A stretch of DNA of 64,000 nucleotides, taken from CAZPWQ01 sp964590495. Lineage in GTDB: Bacteria; Bacteroidota; Rhodothermia; Balneolales; Balneolaceae. The notes under the pieces were generated by a model. It was not told the origin of the DNA. It was given only the letters and a program-made list of their open reading frames with translations, and ran no database searches. Location of the stretch: NCBI GenBank assembly GCA_964590495.1, contig CAZPWQ010000003.1, forward strand, positions 13,399 through 77,398. Reading direction: 5' to 3'. Both the position numbers and the translations under genes were made by a program. Shown here one piece after another: positions 55,127 through 64,000 of this stretch (positions are counted from its first letter, which is position 1; every line of letters starts with the position of its first letter).

Positions 55127-56329
55127 ATGATATACGATTTTACCATTATCGGGGCGGGTATAGTGGGTTTATCCACAGCCTATAAGTTATCATTGGAATT
55201 TCCTGACGCCAGTATCCTTGTTCTTGAAAAGGAAGATCGTGTTGCAGCACATCAGACCGGCAACAATTCGGGAGTCATTCACTCCGGCATTTACTACCAG
55301 CCGAACAGTTATCGTGCAAAAAACTGCATTGAGGGAAGACATCAGCTTGTGGATTTTTGTGATGAACATAATGTTGCCTATGAGATATGCGGCAAAGTAA
55401 TTGTAGCTACCGATGAAGAGGAATTTCCCCGTCTAAATAAGATTTTTGAAACCGGCAAGATTAATGAGATAGAAGGCATTAAAAAAATTGACGAACATGA
55501 TCTTCGTGAAATTGAACCCTATGCCAACGGCCAACAAGCTATTCATGTTCCCTGCTCGGGTATCGTTGATTTTACGGGCATGAGCAAAAGGTTGAAAACA
55601 CTTATTGAGAAAAGAAAGAATTCCGTAAGCTGCGGACAGGAAGTCCGAAAGATCAGCAGAAACAGTGATACGTTACTGGTCAAAACCCAAAAAGACAGTT
55701 TTAAAACACGCTTTCTGGTAAACTGTGCAGGACTTTACAGCGACAGGGTAGCTGAAATGGCCGGAATTAACACTCCCGTTCAAATCGTGCCGTTCAGGGG
55801 TGAATATTACGAACTGAAGCCGGAAGTCCGTCATTTTGTAAAAGGATTGATTTATCCGATACCCAATCCGGAATTTCCGTTTCTTGGAGTTCATTTTACA
55901 AGAATGGTAACCGGTGCAATAGAATGTGGCCCCAATGCCGTTTTTGCTTTCAAGCGGGAAGGATATAACAAATACTCTTTTGATCTGGAAGAAACAATTG
56001 AAACCCTTCGTTTTTCCGGTTTCTGGAAACTAGCCAAAGAACACTGGCGAATGGGGCTGGATGAATATTATCGTTCCTTTTCAAAAAAGGCATTTGTCAA
56101 AAATCTGAATAAGCTGATACCCTCTATCCGGACAGAACATTTAAGTTCGTCGCCGTCGGGTGTTCGCGCCATGGCCCTGCAGCCGAATGGCGAAATTCTC
56201 GACGACTTTTATTTTGAGACGACAGAAAATGAAATTCATGTGCTGAATGCACCAAGCCCGGCCGCCACTGCGGGCCTGGCTATTGGAGATGAAATTGTGA
56301 AACGGGCACGGTCCGCATTCGATCTTTAA
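55127..56329 (+). CDS. lhgO: L-2-hydroxyglutarate oxidase
   Basis: 400 aa. FAD-binding IIGAGIVGLSTAYKL at the N-terminus; family blocks HQTGNNSGVIHSGIYYQPNS, VPFRGEYYELKP, YPIPNPEFPFLGVHFTRM and SPSGVRAMALQP identify the LhgO/L2HGDH type. It oxidises L-2-hydroxyglutarate to 2-oxoglutarate with electrons going to quinone or oxygen. ATG start. 76 nt upstream of the D-2-hydroxyacid dehydrogenase-type gene, making a 2-hydroxyglutarate disposal pair likely. Confidence 0.94.
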   Translation: MIYDFTIIGAGIVGLSTAYKLSLEFPDASILVLEKEDRVAAHQTGNNSGVIHSGIYYQPNSYRAKNCIEGRHQLVDFCDEHNVAYEICGKVIVATDEEEFPRLNKIFETGKINEIEGIKKIDEHDLREIEPYANGQQAIHVPCSGIVDFTGMSKRLKTLIEKRKNSVSCGQEVRKISRNSDTLLVKTQKDSFKTRFLVNCAGLYSDRVAEMAGINTPVQIVPFRGEYYELKPEVRHFVKGLIYPIPNPEFPFLGVHFTRMVTGAIECGPNAVFAFKREGYNKYSFDLEETIETLRFSGFWKLAKEHWRMGLDEYYRSFSKKAFVKNLNKLIPSIRTEHLSSSPSGVRAMALQPNGEILDDFYFETTENEIHVLNAPSPAATAGLAIGDEIVKRARSAFDL

Positions 56330-56405
56330 CCTCCTTTTCTATTTCCCGATTGCGGGTAATTTATTAGGTTAAGTTGAATAACATCTCAAACCTACAGATC
56401 TGCCA

Positions 56406-59400
56406 ATGGCTATAACCGCTCCTTTTCTTTTAATGGATGAACAAACACGCCGTCTTTATGCCACCGACGCCTCAAGCTATGAAGAAGTGCCGAAGGCGGT
56501 TAGTTTTCCGAAAACATTGTCTGACATCCAGGAAATTGTTCAATGGGCACGCGAAAACAAAACCAGCGTTACTGCCCGGGGGGCGGGTACCAGTCTTGCC
56601 GGACAGACTACTGGCGACGGTGTTATTATGGATACGGGCCGCTATATGGACCGTATCATCAATATTGATCCCGAAGCCCGGTCGGCGCACGTGCAGCCAG
56701 GGGTGATTCGCGATTCGTTAATCAGGGAAGCAGCCAAATACGACCTGCTTTTTGGACCAGACACGGCCACTAATAATCGCTGCATGCTGGGGGGAATGAT
56801 CGGCAACAATTCCTGCGGCTCGTTCTCCATTAAACATAAGACCACGCGGGAACATATCCTTGAAATAGAAGCCGTACTCAACGACGGGTCCCGGGCCCTG
56901 TTTCACCCGCTCACCAACACCGAACTTGATCGAAAGCTGGAACTCGACACTTTTGAGGGACATATATATCGTGAGATCGTTTCCCTTGTCCGCGAGCACC
57001 GGGAGCAAATACTGGAAAATTACCCTCACCCCGAAATTATACGCCGCAACACCGGCTATGCCCTGGACAAACTTTGCAGCATGCAGCCCTTTAATGAGAA
57101 TGGGCGCCCCTTCAATATGGCGGAACTGCTTTGCGGGAGTGAAGGTACGCTGGCAATGACCGCTTCGGCAAAAGTAAATCTGGATCCCGTCGATCACGAA
57201 AAAGTGGTTTTGGTTCCCCACTTCACGTCCATCCGCAAAGCTCTGGAAGCGACAGTAGTAGCCGTAGAAATGAATCCTGCTGCTGCCGAACTGGTCGATC
57301 ATATTATTCTGGATGCTACCAAGGATAATATTGAACAGCGCAGAAACCGGTTCTTTCTTGACGGCGAACCTCATTCTATCCTGATTATACAGTTTGAGGG
57401 TAACGACCCGCAAATACTGGAACAAAAAGCCCGGCGGCTGGCCCGCAAGCTGAAACGCCTGCAACTCAGCAGCTCGGTCCCTGTTATTACAGATAACAAT
57501 AAGATCGGACGGGTCTGGGAGCTGCGCAAAGCGGGCCTCGGACTGCTGATGGGACTCGGATCGGAAGGGCGAACGCCAACCTTCTGCGAAGATACCGCCG
57601 TACGTGTACATGACCTGCCCGAATATATTGATGAGTTCCAGGAAATTCTGGACCGCTACCATACCAACTGCGTGTTTTATGCACACGCCTCCGTCGGTGA
57701 ACTGCATCTTCGCCCGGTAATAAACCTAAAGAAGGAGGGAGAAATCGAAAAGATGAAAGCGATGGCCGGCGATATCGCTTCGCTTGTTCGCAAATACCGG
57801 GGATCACTATCCGGCGAACACGGTGACGGAAGGGCGCGGGCCCCGTTTATTGAACAGGTACTTGGCCCTGAAATGATGAACCTGCTGAAACGGGTAAAAC
57901 AGATCTGGGATCCTGACAATATTTTTAATCCCGGTAAAATTGTGGACCCGGAGCCCATGGAGCAGGATCTGCGTTACTCCCCCCGGTATCGTCCTCCGCA
58001 GGTCGACACCCATTTTAACTGGCGGAAGGAAAAAAGCTTTGCCGACGCCGTTGAGCTGTGCAACGGAGCCGGTGTCTGCCGCAAACTTGCCGAGAGCGGC
58101 GGCACAATGTGTCCCTCCTATATGGCTACAAAAGAAGAAAAGGATTCCACGCGTGGAAGGGCCAACCTATTCCGCCAGCTGTTTTCAGGGCGACAAAAAG
58201 ACGCCTTTAAATCGGAAGAATTGCGAGATGCCCTTGATCTCTGCCTGAGCTGTAAAGCCTGCAAGAGCGAATGTCCGGCAAATGTGGATATGGCCCGCAT
58301 GAAAGCGGAATTCATGCAGGGATGGAATGATAATCACGGNNNNNNNNNNNNNNNNNNNNNNNNNNNNNNNNNNNNNNNNNNNNNNNNNNNNNNNNNNNNN
58401 NNNNNNNNNNNNNNNNNNNNNNNNNNNNNNNNNNNNNNNTGGATATGGCCCGCATGAAAGCGGAATTCATGCAGGGATGGAATGATAATCACGGTATATC
58501 CTACGGCGATCGCTTTTTTGCCGGGGCTGCAAAATTTTATCCGCTAGCTGCAACAGCGCCGCGTCTTTCGAACTGGATACTCCACCAGCCGGCAGTTAAA
58601 GAACTGTTGTATCAGTTTTTTAATATCGACCGGAGACGCGAACTTCCCGCTTTTGCCCGGGAGACGTTTATGGAATGGTTTAAGAAACGTAGCAATGCAT
58701 CTCTCCCGACAGCTGCCGGTGCTCAAGATGAAGTAAATAATAGAAATAGTGCCGGGGAAATTCGTCGGACGGCAAGTCCAGCCGTCGGACGAAGGGTGGT
58801 TTTGTTCATCGATCTGTTTACCAATTTTCATGATCCGCAGATCGGGAAGGCGGCTGTACGATTTCTGGAGGCAAACGGATGCAGGGTAATCGTACCCGGT
58901 TTCCATGAACTCGGGCGTCCACAGCTATCCAAGGGAATGCTTGTCGAAGTCAAGGAAATCATCTCAAAGCGGCTGCCGGTTCTTGCCGGGTATGCGAATC
59001 AGGAGATCCCGATTATCGGACTGGAACCCAGCGAAATCCTGACGCTTCGTGATGAATACCGTGACTTGTGCAGCAATGAACAGCTCGGAGACGCCCAAGC
59101 GGTATCCGAGCAAACTTTTACACTTGAAGAATATGCCGTAAAATTGTTTACGGATCAGGATCCTGATCTTTCTACTGAAAAGGAAAGGGGAAAGGTATTT
59201 ATCCATAACCATTGTCACGCAGAGGCTCTTTCGGAAGACCAGTTTATAGTCAGGGCGCTCAAACTGGCAGGTTACAATCCACAACTGTTGAACATCGGCT
59301 GTTGCGGTATGGCAGGCAGTTTCGGCTATGAAGCCGATCATTACGATGTATCGATGAAAATTGGAGACCTTACGCTCTTTCCCGCTCTCGAAAAACTTCC

Positions 59401-59512
59401 GGAAGATGCACTCATATGTGCTCCCGGATTCTCATGTCGGCACCAAATTAAGGATGGGACGAATCGCATTGCTCTGCATCCGGCCGAGTTGCTGGCTGAT
59501 GCGGTTCGGTAA
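56406..59512 (+). CDS. FAD-linked oxidase/(Fe-S) dehydrogenase, YdiJ-type (probable D-2-hydroxyglutarate dehydrogenase), interrupted by an assembly gap
   Basis: The frame starts at the ATG 56406, enters the N gap at 58340 and resumes after it. The 55 nt before the gap (58285-58339) recur exactly after it (58440-58494); removing one copy and the 100 N restores a single frame of 983 aa. Domains: FAD_binding_4 (ARGAGTSLAGQTTGDGV, LGGMIGNNSCG), FAD-oxidase C (HASVGELHLRPV, SGEHGDGRARAPF), Fe-S clusters (CLSCKACKSECPANVDM) and CCG domain (HNHCHAEAL, NIGCCGMAGSFGYE). Architecture and length match Escherichia coli YdiJ, which oxidises D-2-hydroxyglutarate; D-lactate is the alternative. Confidence 0.9.
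58285..58494. other. 100-N gap flanked by a 55-bp exact duplication (unmerged contig ends)
   Basis: 58285-58339 and 58440-58494 are identical, with N at 58340-58439. Deleting 155 nt keeps the reading frame, so the chromosome is probably continuous here. Confidence 0.93.
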
Positions 59513-59558
59513 ATCCGGCACAGGATAGTTATACCAGCGGCATAGTATGATTCCGCTT

Positions 59559-59587
59559 GTATCCCGGGTTGCCCAACCCGGGAGTAT
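59559..59587. repeat. REP hairpin, left of RAYT remnant
   Basis: CCCGGGTTG and CAACCCGGG form a perfect 9-bp stem with a CC loop, flanked by GTAT...AGTAT. Confidence 0.75.
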
Positions 59588-59749
59588 ATGAAATAAGATT
59601 AGGTTATTGATATGTAGGAACATATAGTCCATTTTTTTGATGTGCATAAAAATATTTACATTTGTGAAATTAAGATTTATCGGAACTTCGAATTGTTTGT
59701 TACAATCAATCGAAACACAATTCGGTTATAACCATCAACGGGAGTAATG

Positions 59750-59912
59750 ATGAGCTACTACAAACGATAACTGCCACACTGGCAACCTAAGGGAAGGGAG
59801 TATTTTGTAACGTTCCGGTTGGCAGGGTCACTGCGGCAAATGTAGTTAATGATTTAAGACACCGCAGAAAAGAATGGCTGAAAGAAGCCGAGGATCAGAA
59901 ACCTGATCCCCG
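59750..59912 (+). pseudogene. REP-associated tyrosine transposase (RAYT) N-terminal remnant
   Basis: ATG at 59750 after GGGAG reads MSYYKR, TAA, then LPHWQPKGREYFVTFRLAGSL, the standard RAYT opening (the TAA stands where Lys/Arg is expected). One missing base near 59833 shifts the frame; after it PANVVNDLRHRRKEWLKEAED follows. The HUH/Y1 catalytic part is absent. The remnant ends at the second REP hairpin. Both mutations show it is dead. Confidence 0.82.
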
Positions 59913-59938
59913 TACCCCGGGTTGGCAACCCGGGATAC
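59912..59938. repeat. REP hairpin, right of RAYT remnant
   Basis: CCCGGGTTG and CAACCCGGG stem with a single-G loop between GTAC and ATAC; same motif as 59559-59587. Confidence 0.75.
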
Positions 59939-59948
59939 AAATATAAAC

Positions 59949-60323
59949 CTATTTCTCGATGGGATAACCAGCTTCGGACCAAGAGCGAAAACCGCCTTTC
60001 ATTGATTTTACGTTTCGGTAACCCATCTTCTGCAGGTTATCGGCTGCCAGGGCCGAGCGGTAACCGCCGCCGCAGTAAAGAACAATTTCCTCTTCAACAT
60101 CAGGATATTGCTCTTCAACGTCACGTTCAATCACGCCTTTTCCAAGATATTTTGCTCTACTGATATGGGCATCTTCCCATTCATCCTGCTCCCGCACATC
60201 CACCAGCACAAAATCATCGTCCTCTTCCAGCTTGCGCCGTACTTCATCGGGAGAAATTTCTTCAATGCGGGTTTTGGAATCGTCAACAAGTGTTACAAAA
60301 CGTTCAGAATGATGTTTAGCCAT
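59949..60323 (-). CDS. rhodanese-domain protein
   Basis: 124 aa, one rhodanese domain: DFVLVDVREQDEWEDAHI, then the active-site loop YCGGGYRSA with the catalytic Cys, and MKGGFRSWSEAGYP. Sulfurtransferase for thiosulfate or persulfide carriers; no sulfur operon is adjacent. ATG start. 95 nt upstream is the recN stop. Confidence 0.92.
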   Translation of the reverse strand: MAKHHSERFVTLVDDSKTRIEEISPDEVRRKLEEDDDFVLVDVREQDEWEDAHISRAKYLGKGVIERDVEEQYPDVEEEIVLYCGGGYRSALAADNLQKMGYRNVKSMKGGFRSWSEAGYPIEK

Positions 60324-60417
60324 AAAGAGATTATTTTTGGTCCGTTGAGAGACACGGTAATAATCGGATAGAAATCTTTAGCAAGTTCTTCTTTATTTAT
60401 CCGTGTACATCCGCGGC

Positions 60418-62130
60418 TTAATTAGAAAATGAATTTTTTTCGATCAGTTCGCGAGCACTTTTAAGTGCGGCGTCAGTGATATCTTCGCCGCTCATCAGAC
60501 TCGCGACTTCTGTTATATGCTCTCTTTCATTTAATGGAATAATACGGGATACCGTTCGATTCTGATCCTCTACTTTCTCCACGCGATAATGTTTATGCGC
60601 CTGGCTGGCTATCTGTGGCTGATGGGTAATAGCGATAATCTGACACTTTCCCGAAAGACGTCGCATAGTACGTCCCACTTTTTCTGATATCTCACCGCTG
60701 ATGCCGGTATCGATTTCGTCAAAGATCATAACCGGCAGACTCTGTTCACGAGCGATAATTGATTTCAAAGCAAGCATGACACGGCTTATTTCCCCTCCTG
60801 ATGCAATCTTAGCCAGTGGCTTTGGTTCTTCTCCTTTGTTTGTTGAGATATATAGCCTGATATCATCACAACCGTGTTCGGTGCATTCGACAGATAAGCC
60901 CTCAACGGTTATCCATCCTTTATTTTCAGCCGCAATCATCCAATCTACCCGTACATCAAGGTTTGCATGGGGAATTCCCAGCTTGGTTAACTCATCTTCA
61001 ATATCCGATGACAGCCTTTTTCCTATTTTTTCTCGTACTTCATGAAGCTCTTTCGATTTGTCTGTCAGCTCCACTGCCTGTTCATTAATCTTTTTCTGAA
61101 GGTTTTCAATTTCAAGATCAAAATTTTCGGCAAGATTCAATTCCTTTTTTATTTCATGCAAATAGTTAATCAGTTCCGGAATTGAGCGATTGTATTTTTT
61201 CCGCAGACTGTTTAATTCCGACTGACGTTTACGCAGCTTTTCCAGCCGATTGGGATTAAATTCAATTTTACTGCGGTATCGTTCAGCAAATTGTATCGTC
61301 TCCCGGATACTGATCCGGGCCGTAGAAATTTCTTCCCTGTAATTTTCAAAATCCGGCTCGATCCGTGCTATATCATCCAGGTTCAGTTTAACCTGGTTCA
61401 GAAGGTCTATAATATTAATCTCTTCTCCCTGCCCGATTTCTACAATGGCTGCGGCTTTTTGATCCAGCTCTTCAGCATTATCAAGCAGGTGCATTTCAGC
61501 TTCCAGCTCCCCCTCTTCATCGGGATCAAGCTCTGCATCTTCCAGCTCCTGTACCTGGAATCGGTACAGTTCTACCTTCTCCTCCAGTTCCTGCTCGCGT
61601 TTTTTTAATCTTCGAAATTCACGGCGCAGCTCAACCATCGCGGAATAGGAATCCCGGTAAGCGTCCAGTACCGGTTCGATCTCTGCAAATCCATCAACAA
61701 CGCTCCTGTGATTTTCTTCTTTGAGCAACATCTGATGATCATGCTGACCGTGAAGATCAACCAGGTAATCCCCCACCTCTTTGAGTACTGAAATAGTTAC
61801 CGGTGTATCGTTGATAAATCCCCGGCTTCCTGACGAGCGAATTTCCCGCCGGAGAATAAGCTCCGGACGATCTTCAACGGCATTTTCCTCCAAAAGCTGT
61901 TTTATTTTCGAATTGCCATTTCCGCGGATAATTGCTTCGGCGATGGCTTTGTCTGCTCCCTGCCGGATTACCTCGGTATCGGCACGTTCGCCGAGAATCA
62001 TATTCAACGCCCCTATGATGATGGATTTACCCGCACCGGTCTGGCCGGTCAGGATGTTCAATCCCTCCTCAAAGTAGACATCGAGTTCATCAATCAGTGC
62101 AAAGTCTTTTATGTAGAGTGATTGTATCAT
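60418..62130 (-). CDS. recN: DNA repair protein RecN
   Basis: 570 aa. SMC-like protein: Walker A LTGQTGAGKSIII near the N-terminus, long coiled coil (about 160-370), then signature LAKIASGGEISRVMLALK and Walker B MIFDEIDTGISG and D-loop. RecN acts early at double-strand breaks. ATG start at 62128-62130. Adjacent rhodanese gene is unrelated functionally. Confidence 0.97.
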   Translation of the reverse strand: MIQSLYIKDFALIDELDVYFEEGLNILTGQTGAGKSIIIGALNMILGERADTEVIRQGADKAIAEAIIRGNGNSKIKQLLEENAVEDRPELILRREIRSSGSRGFINDTPVTISVLKEVGDYLVDLHGQHDHQMLLKEENHRSVVDGFAEIEPVLDAYRDSYSAMVELRREFRRLKKREQELEEKVELYRFQVQELEDAELDPDEEGELEAEMHLLDNAEELDQKAAAIVEIGQGEEINIIDLLNQVKLNLDDIARIEPDFENYREEISTARISIRETIQFAERYRSKIEFNPNRLEKLRKRQSELNSLRKKYNRSIPELINYLHEIKKELNLAENFDLEIENLQKKINEQAVELTDKSKELHEVREKIGKRLSSDIEDELTKLGIPHANLDVRVDWMIAAENKGWITVEGLSVECTEHGCDDIRLYISTNKGEEPKPLAKIASGGEISRVMLALKSIIAREQSLPVMIFDEIDTGISGEISEKVGRTMRRLSGKCQIIAITHQPQIASQAHKHYRVEKVEDQNRTVSRIIPLNEREHITEVASLMSGEDITDAALKSARELIEKNSFSN

Positions 62131-62510
62131 CTGTATCCGGTTTTAAAGATCACAAGCACTTAATGTAAGCAGTGACTAACAGAAAGTCTGGTTTTCATTT
62201 TATATTTTTTAAAAGTATCTGATTCTAAATGGTAAAATATGCCTTTGTAGCCTGATTATAGAAACACCCCCCGCGGCTAAAGCCGCACCCTCCCGAAAGT
62301 TTTCGGGACAGGCTCTTTGTTAAGGGGGAATTATCTAGGCATCACCATAAAGATTTCAAATACTGTTATTGGTTGCTACGATAATCACTTTCTTCTATCA
62401 TTACAAAAGGGGGAACTAAAGGGGGTTGTTGGACCATCTTTAACTTAGCTCCAAACTTTAATCACGGCAAATTATCTTATCCCCAGTAAAATTCGTTACC
62501 TTTGTATTCA

Positions 62511-62694
62511 TTCCTGTTCTTATCATAAGCAAAGTTTTTATTTTTTAAGCCAAAGATTAAAATTTTGTAATTAACAGAAATTGAGGGAGAAAATTTTCTA
62601 AAAAAATAATTTAAAGCAAAACTGTTCTGTTTCGTCTGTTGCTGTTTTAGTTAAAAAAGGCTCCAGCAGACGCTGGAGCCTAATTTTTTAGCGG
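62511..62694 (+). ncRNA. candidate small RNA (promoter-like box to terminator)
   Basis: A -7-like TACCTTTG at 62497-62504 is followed, about 150 nt on, by a strong terminator and no ORF lies between. A transcript would be about 180 nt. No known RNA family was recognised and the -33 box is weak, so this is only a candidate. Confidence 0.25.
62653..62689. terminator. strong bidirectional hairpin
   Basis: GGCTCCAGC (62659-62667) pairs with GCTGGAGCC (62672-62680), loop AGAC, with A6 before and T6 shortly after. On the minus strand the T-run is immediate. No known transcript ends here on either strand. Confidence 0.8.
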
Positions 62695-62776
62695 CACAAG
62701 GGTTCTCCCTTAATGAAGAGTCATTAGTAAGACCGTTGGGAAGGCAATTCCTTACAAAAAAATTTAAAAGAATTTA

Positions 62777-62784
62777 TATTTTTG
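62777..62784 (+). promoter_or_regulatory. possible -7 box of rluD
   Basis: TATTTTTG fits TAnnTTTG 39 nt before the rluD ATG; no clear TTTG at the -33 distance. Confidence 0.35.
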
Positions 62785-62822
62785 AGTTTAAACCGGATAA
62801 AATCCACCTAATTTACTCCTAA

Positions 62823-63836
62823 ATGAGTACTGAAAAGATCAATGAGTTTAAAGAATATCATCTGAAAGTACCCGACGGACATACCTCCGGTACGAGGCTG
62901 GATAAATACATCGCCTCATTTATAGAAAACACTTCGCGGACTAAAGTACAGAAAGCTATAGAGGAGGGCTACGTAACTGTTAACGGTAGTGTGGAAAAAT
63001 CATCGTACAATATGGAACCCGGTGACGTAATTGATATTCATCTTCCCATCCCCGAACCTCCGGAAGCCAAGCCGGAAAAGATGAACCTTGATATCGTCTA
63101 TGAAGATGACAGCCTCATTATTGTTAACAAGCCTGCAGGAATGGTAGTACATCCAGCCTATGGCAACTGGACCGGTACACTCGTCAATGGCCTGTTATGG
63201 TACGCAGACGAGCTGTCAAGTCCTGACACTGATACTATTCGTCCGGGTATCGTACATCGGCTGGACAAGGATACCAGCGGCATTCTTGTAGTTGCAAAAA
63301 ATGATGATGTTCATCGTATTCTCAGTGCCTATTTTCGGGAAAAGGATATTGAAAGAACCTACTGGGCCATAGTGTGGGGTATGCCGGATAAAAAGGAAGG
63401 AACGATAACCGGTAATATCGGGCGGAATCCCAAAGATCGAAAAAAAATGACCGTTCTGCCGGAAGATAAGGGCAAACACGCTGTTACCCATTACAAGGTT
63501 CTGGAATATTTTGATCATCTTTCGCTCCTGGAATTGCAACTTGAAACCGGAAGAACCCATCAAATTCGTGTTCATCTGGCCGATAATAATCTGTGGGTAT
63601 TCGGCGATAAAAAATACGGCGGTAACTCTGTCCGGTACGGACCAAATACCGGGAGCCGTAAGCAAATGTTTAATAATCTCTTTGCCTCATTGAGTCGTCA
63701 ATGTCTTCATGCCAAGACGCTGGGCTTTGATCACCCGGAAACCGGAGAGTTCGTTGAGTATAATTCCGAACTACCCGGAGATTTCCAGCAGGTGCTGGGC
63801 ATGCTCCGTATGAATTGCAAGCCTTCGTTTATATAG
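62823..63836 (+). CDS. rluD: RluA-family 23S rRNA pseudouridine synthase (RluD type)
   Basis: 337 aa. S4 domain at about 20-75 (RLDKYIASFIENTSRTKVQKAIEEGYVTVN in pieces), catalytic domain with IVHRLDKDTSGILVVAKN carrying the Asp nucleophile, and LETGRTHQIRVHL. It isomerises specific uridines in 23S rRNA helix 69; RluD by architecture, though RluC is possible. ATG start. Ends 11 nt before a terminator. Confidence 0.94.
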   Translation: MSTEKINEFKEYHLKVPDGHTSGTRLDKYIASFIENTSRTKVQKAIEEGYVTVNGSVEKSSYNMEPGDVIDIHLPIPEPPEAKPEKMNLDIVYEDDSLIIVNKPAGMVVHPAYGNWTGTLVNGLLWYADELSSPDTDTIRPGIVHRLDKDTSGILVVAKNDDVHRILSAYFREKDIERTYWAIVWGMPDKKEGTITGNIGRNPKDRKKMTVLPEDKGKHAVTHYKVLEYFDHLSLLELQLETGRTHQIRVHLADNNLWVFGDKKYGGNSVRYGPNTGSRKQMFNNLFASLSRQCLHAKTLGFDHPETGEFVEYNSELPGDFQQVLGMLRMNCKPSFI

Positions 63837-63847
63837 CTTCAAATAAA

Positions 63848-63880
63848 AACCCTGACAGGTCATAGAACCCTGTCAGGGTT
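63848..63880. terminator. bidirectional hairpin between rluD and the convergent gene
   Basis: AACCCTGACAGG (63848-63859) pairs perfectly with CCTGTCAGGGTT (63869-63880), loop 9 nt; A-rich on the left, so a better terminator for the minus-strand gene. Confidence 0.75.
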
Positions 63881-63899
63881 GAATAAAAGCTATTTAATA

Positions 63900-64000
63900 T
63901 TAATTCTCTAACTTCAGACCAGCATCAAGAGCCTTATCAATCCTGGCCTGCGATTCTTCCAGATGCGCCCGAGTATAATCATCAAAATCATATACCGGCG
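63900..64000 (-). CDS. 3' end of a possible zinc-dependent metalloprotease (DUF5117/5118 type), partial
   Basis: Only 32 residues are visible, ending HLEESQARIDKALDAGLKLEN and TAA (63900-63902). The tail AHLEESQARIDKAL is reminiscent of the C-terminus of the large DUF5117-type metalloproteases of Bacteroidota; this rests on memory of the family end only. It could be another protein. Confidence 0.35.
   Translation of the reverse strand, partial: PVYDFDDYTRAHLEESQARIDKALDAGLKLEN

Larger units (their letters stand above)
62131..62822. other. 692-nt intergenic region with repeat, hairpin and promoter-like motifs
   Basis: 62262-62330 has GCGGCTAAAGCCGC, CCCGAAAGTTTTCGGG and GGGGGAATTATC, and 62410-62440 AAAGGGGGAACTAAAGGGGG, all of the dispersed-repeat kind. 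TACCTTTG at 62497-62504 matches a Bacteroidota -7 box. 62560-62640 is AT-rich. No protein gene is seen. Confidence 0.5.

Noticed and set aside
56718..57707. 329-aa open frame on the minus strand
   Set aside because: Antisense shadow of the FAD-linked dehydrogenase, whose motifs are clear on the plus strand.
58445..59512. separate 355-aa Fe-S protein gene (GlpC-like)
   Set aside because: Its start is inside the duplicated contig end; merging the duplication makes it the C-terminal half of the upstream gene.

Overview
The window (64 kb, AT/GC-balanced) looks like a chromosomal stretch from a Bacteroidota-type bacterium, most likely Balneolota/Rhodothermia-like. The grounds are two SusC/SusD outer-membrane pairs, a GldC-family protein, DUF4412/DUF4168/DUF4342 proteins, many small lipoproteins, weak Shine-Dalgarno sites, and a textbook Bacteroidota promoter (TTTG-N19-TAAGTTTG) in front of pntAA. 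The phylum is inferred from gene content; no rRNA or tRNA gene is present. Two 100-N scaffold gaps interrupt the sequence (50256-50355 and 58340-58439).

Layout. 1-5.4 kb (minus): partial SF1 helicase, GntR-type regulator, mutS. 5.5-12 kb: YihY/BrkB membrane protein, 3-methyladenine DNA glycosylase, DUF4168 protein, BtuF-like binding protein, SDR oxidoreductase, two tandem related membrane proteins of unknown function, NUDIX hydrolase. 12.3-18.7 kb: three-subunit proton-translocating transhydrogenase (pntAA-pntAB-pntB), trxB, DUF4342 protein, YifB/ComM ATPase. Together pnt and trxB supply and use NADPH for thiol redox. 18.7-24.2 kb: an accessory island, made of an array of Asp-box (BNR) lipoprotein genes with one intact copy, one copy stopped by TGA exactly at the lipobox cysteine and two 3' remnants, split by a roughly 2.5-kb segment with a subtilisin-like lipoprotein protease and a divergent CI-like HTH gene. 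24.4-33.9 kb: priA, a GCS2-CBS ligase overlapping an AstE/aspartoacylase-like gene, scpB overlapping an RsuA/RluB pseudouridine synthase, an alpha/beta hydrolase and a TPR protein.

34-38.6 kb: first SusC/SusD pair. 38.6-44.2 kb (minus): small secreted proteins, NAD-type isocitrate dehydrogenase, and an operon of PQQ-type sugar dehydrogenase, DoxX and YVTN propeller whose 3' side carries an internally deleted alcohol dehydrogenase pseudogene. 44.3-50 kb: nth plus MEMO1-family gene, gldC, a lipoprotein, ahcY and a TlpA-type thioredoxin. 50.3-54.8 kb: second SusC/SusD pair. 55.1-59.5 kb: L-2-hydroxyglutarate oxidase followed by a YdiJ-type D-2-hydroxyacid (D-2-hydroxyglutarate) dehydrogenase, apparently split only by an assembly artefact. 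59.5-64 kb: RAYT transposase remnant between REP hairpins, rhodanese, recN, a possible small RNA locus, rluD and the 3' end of a possible metalloprotease gene.

Most of the window is ordinary housekeeping sequence. The unusual material lies in the Asp-box/protease island, the small non-autonomous repeat elements (a TAGCC-ended MITE, a 146-bp element with a 5-bp target duplication, REP/RAYT), and several decaying genes. I did not find a convincing new defence or biosynthetic system; the best candidate for something undescribed is the protease/CI-like-regulator segment inside the Asp-box lipoprotein array.
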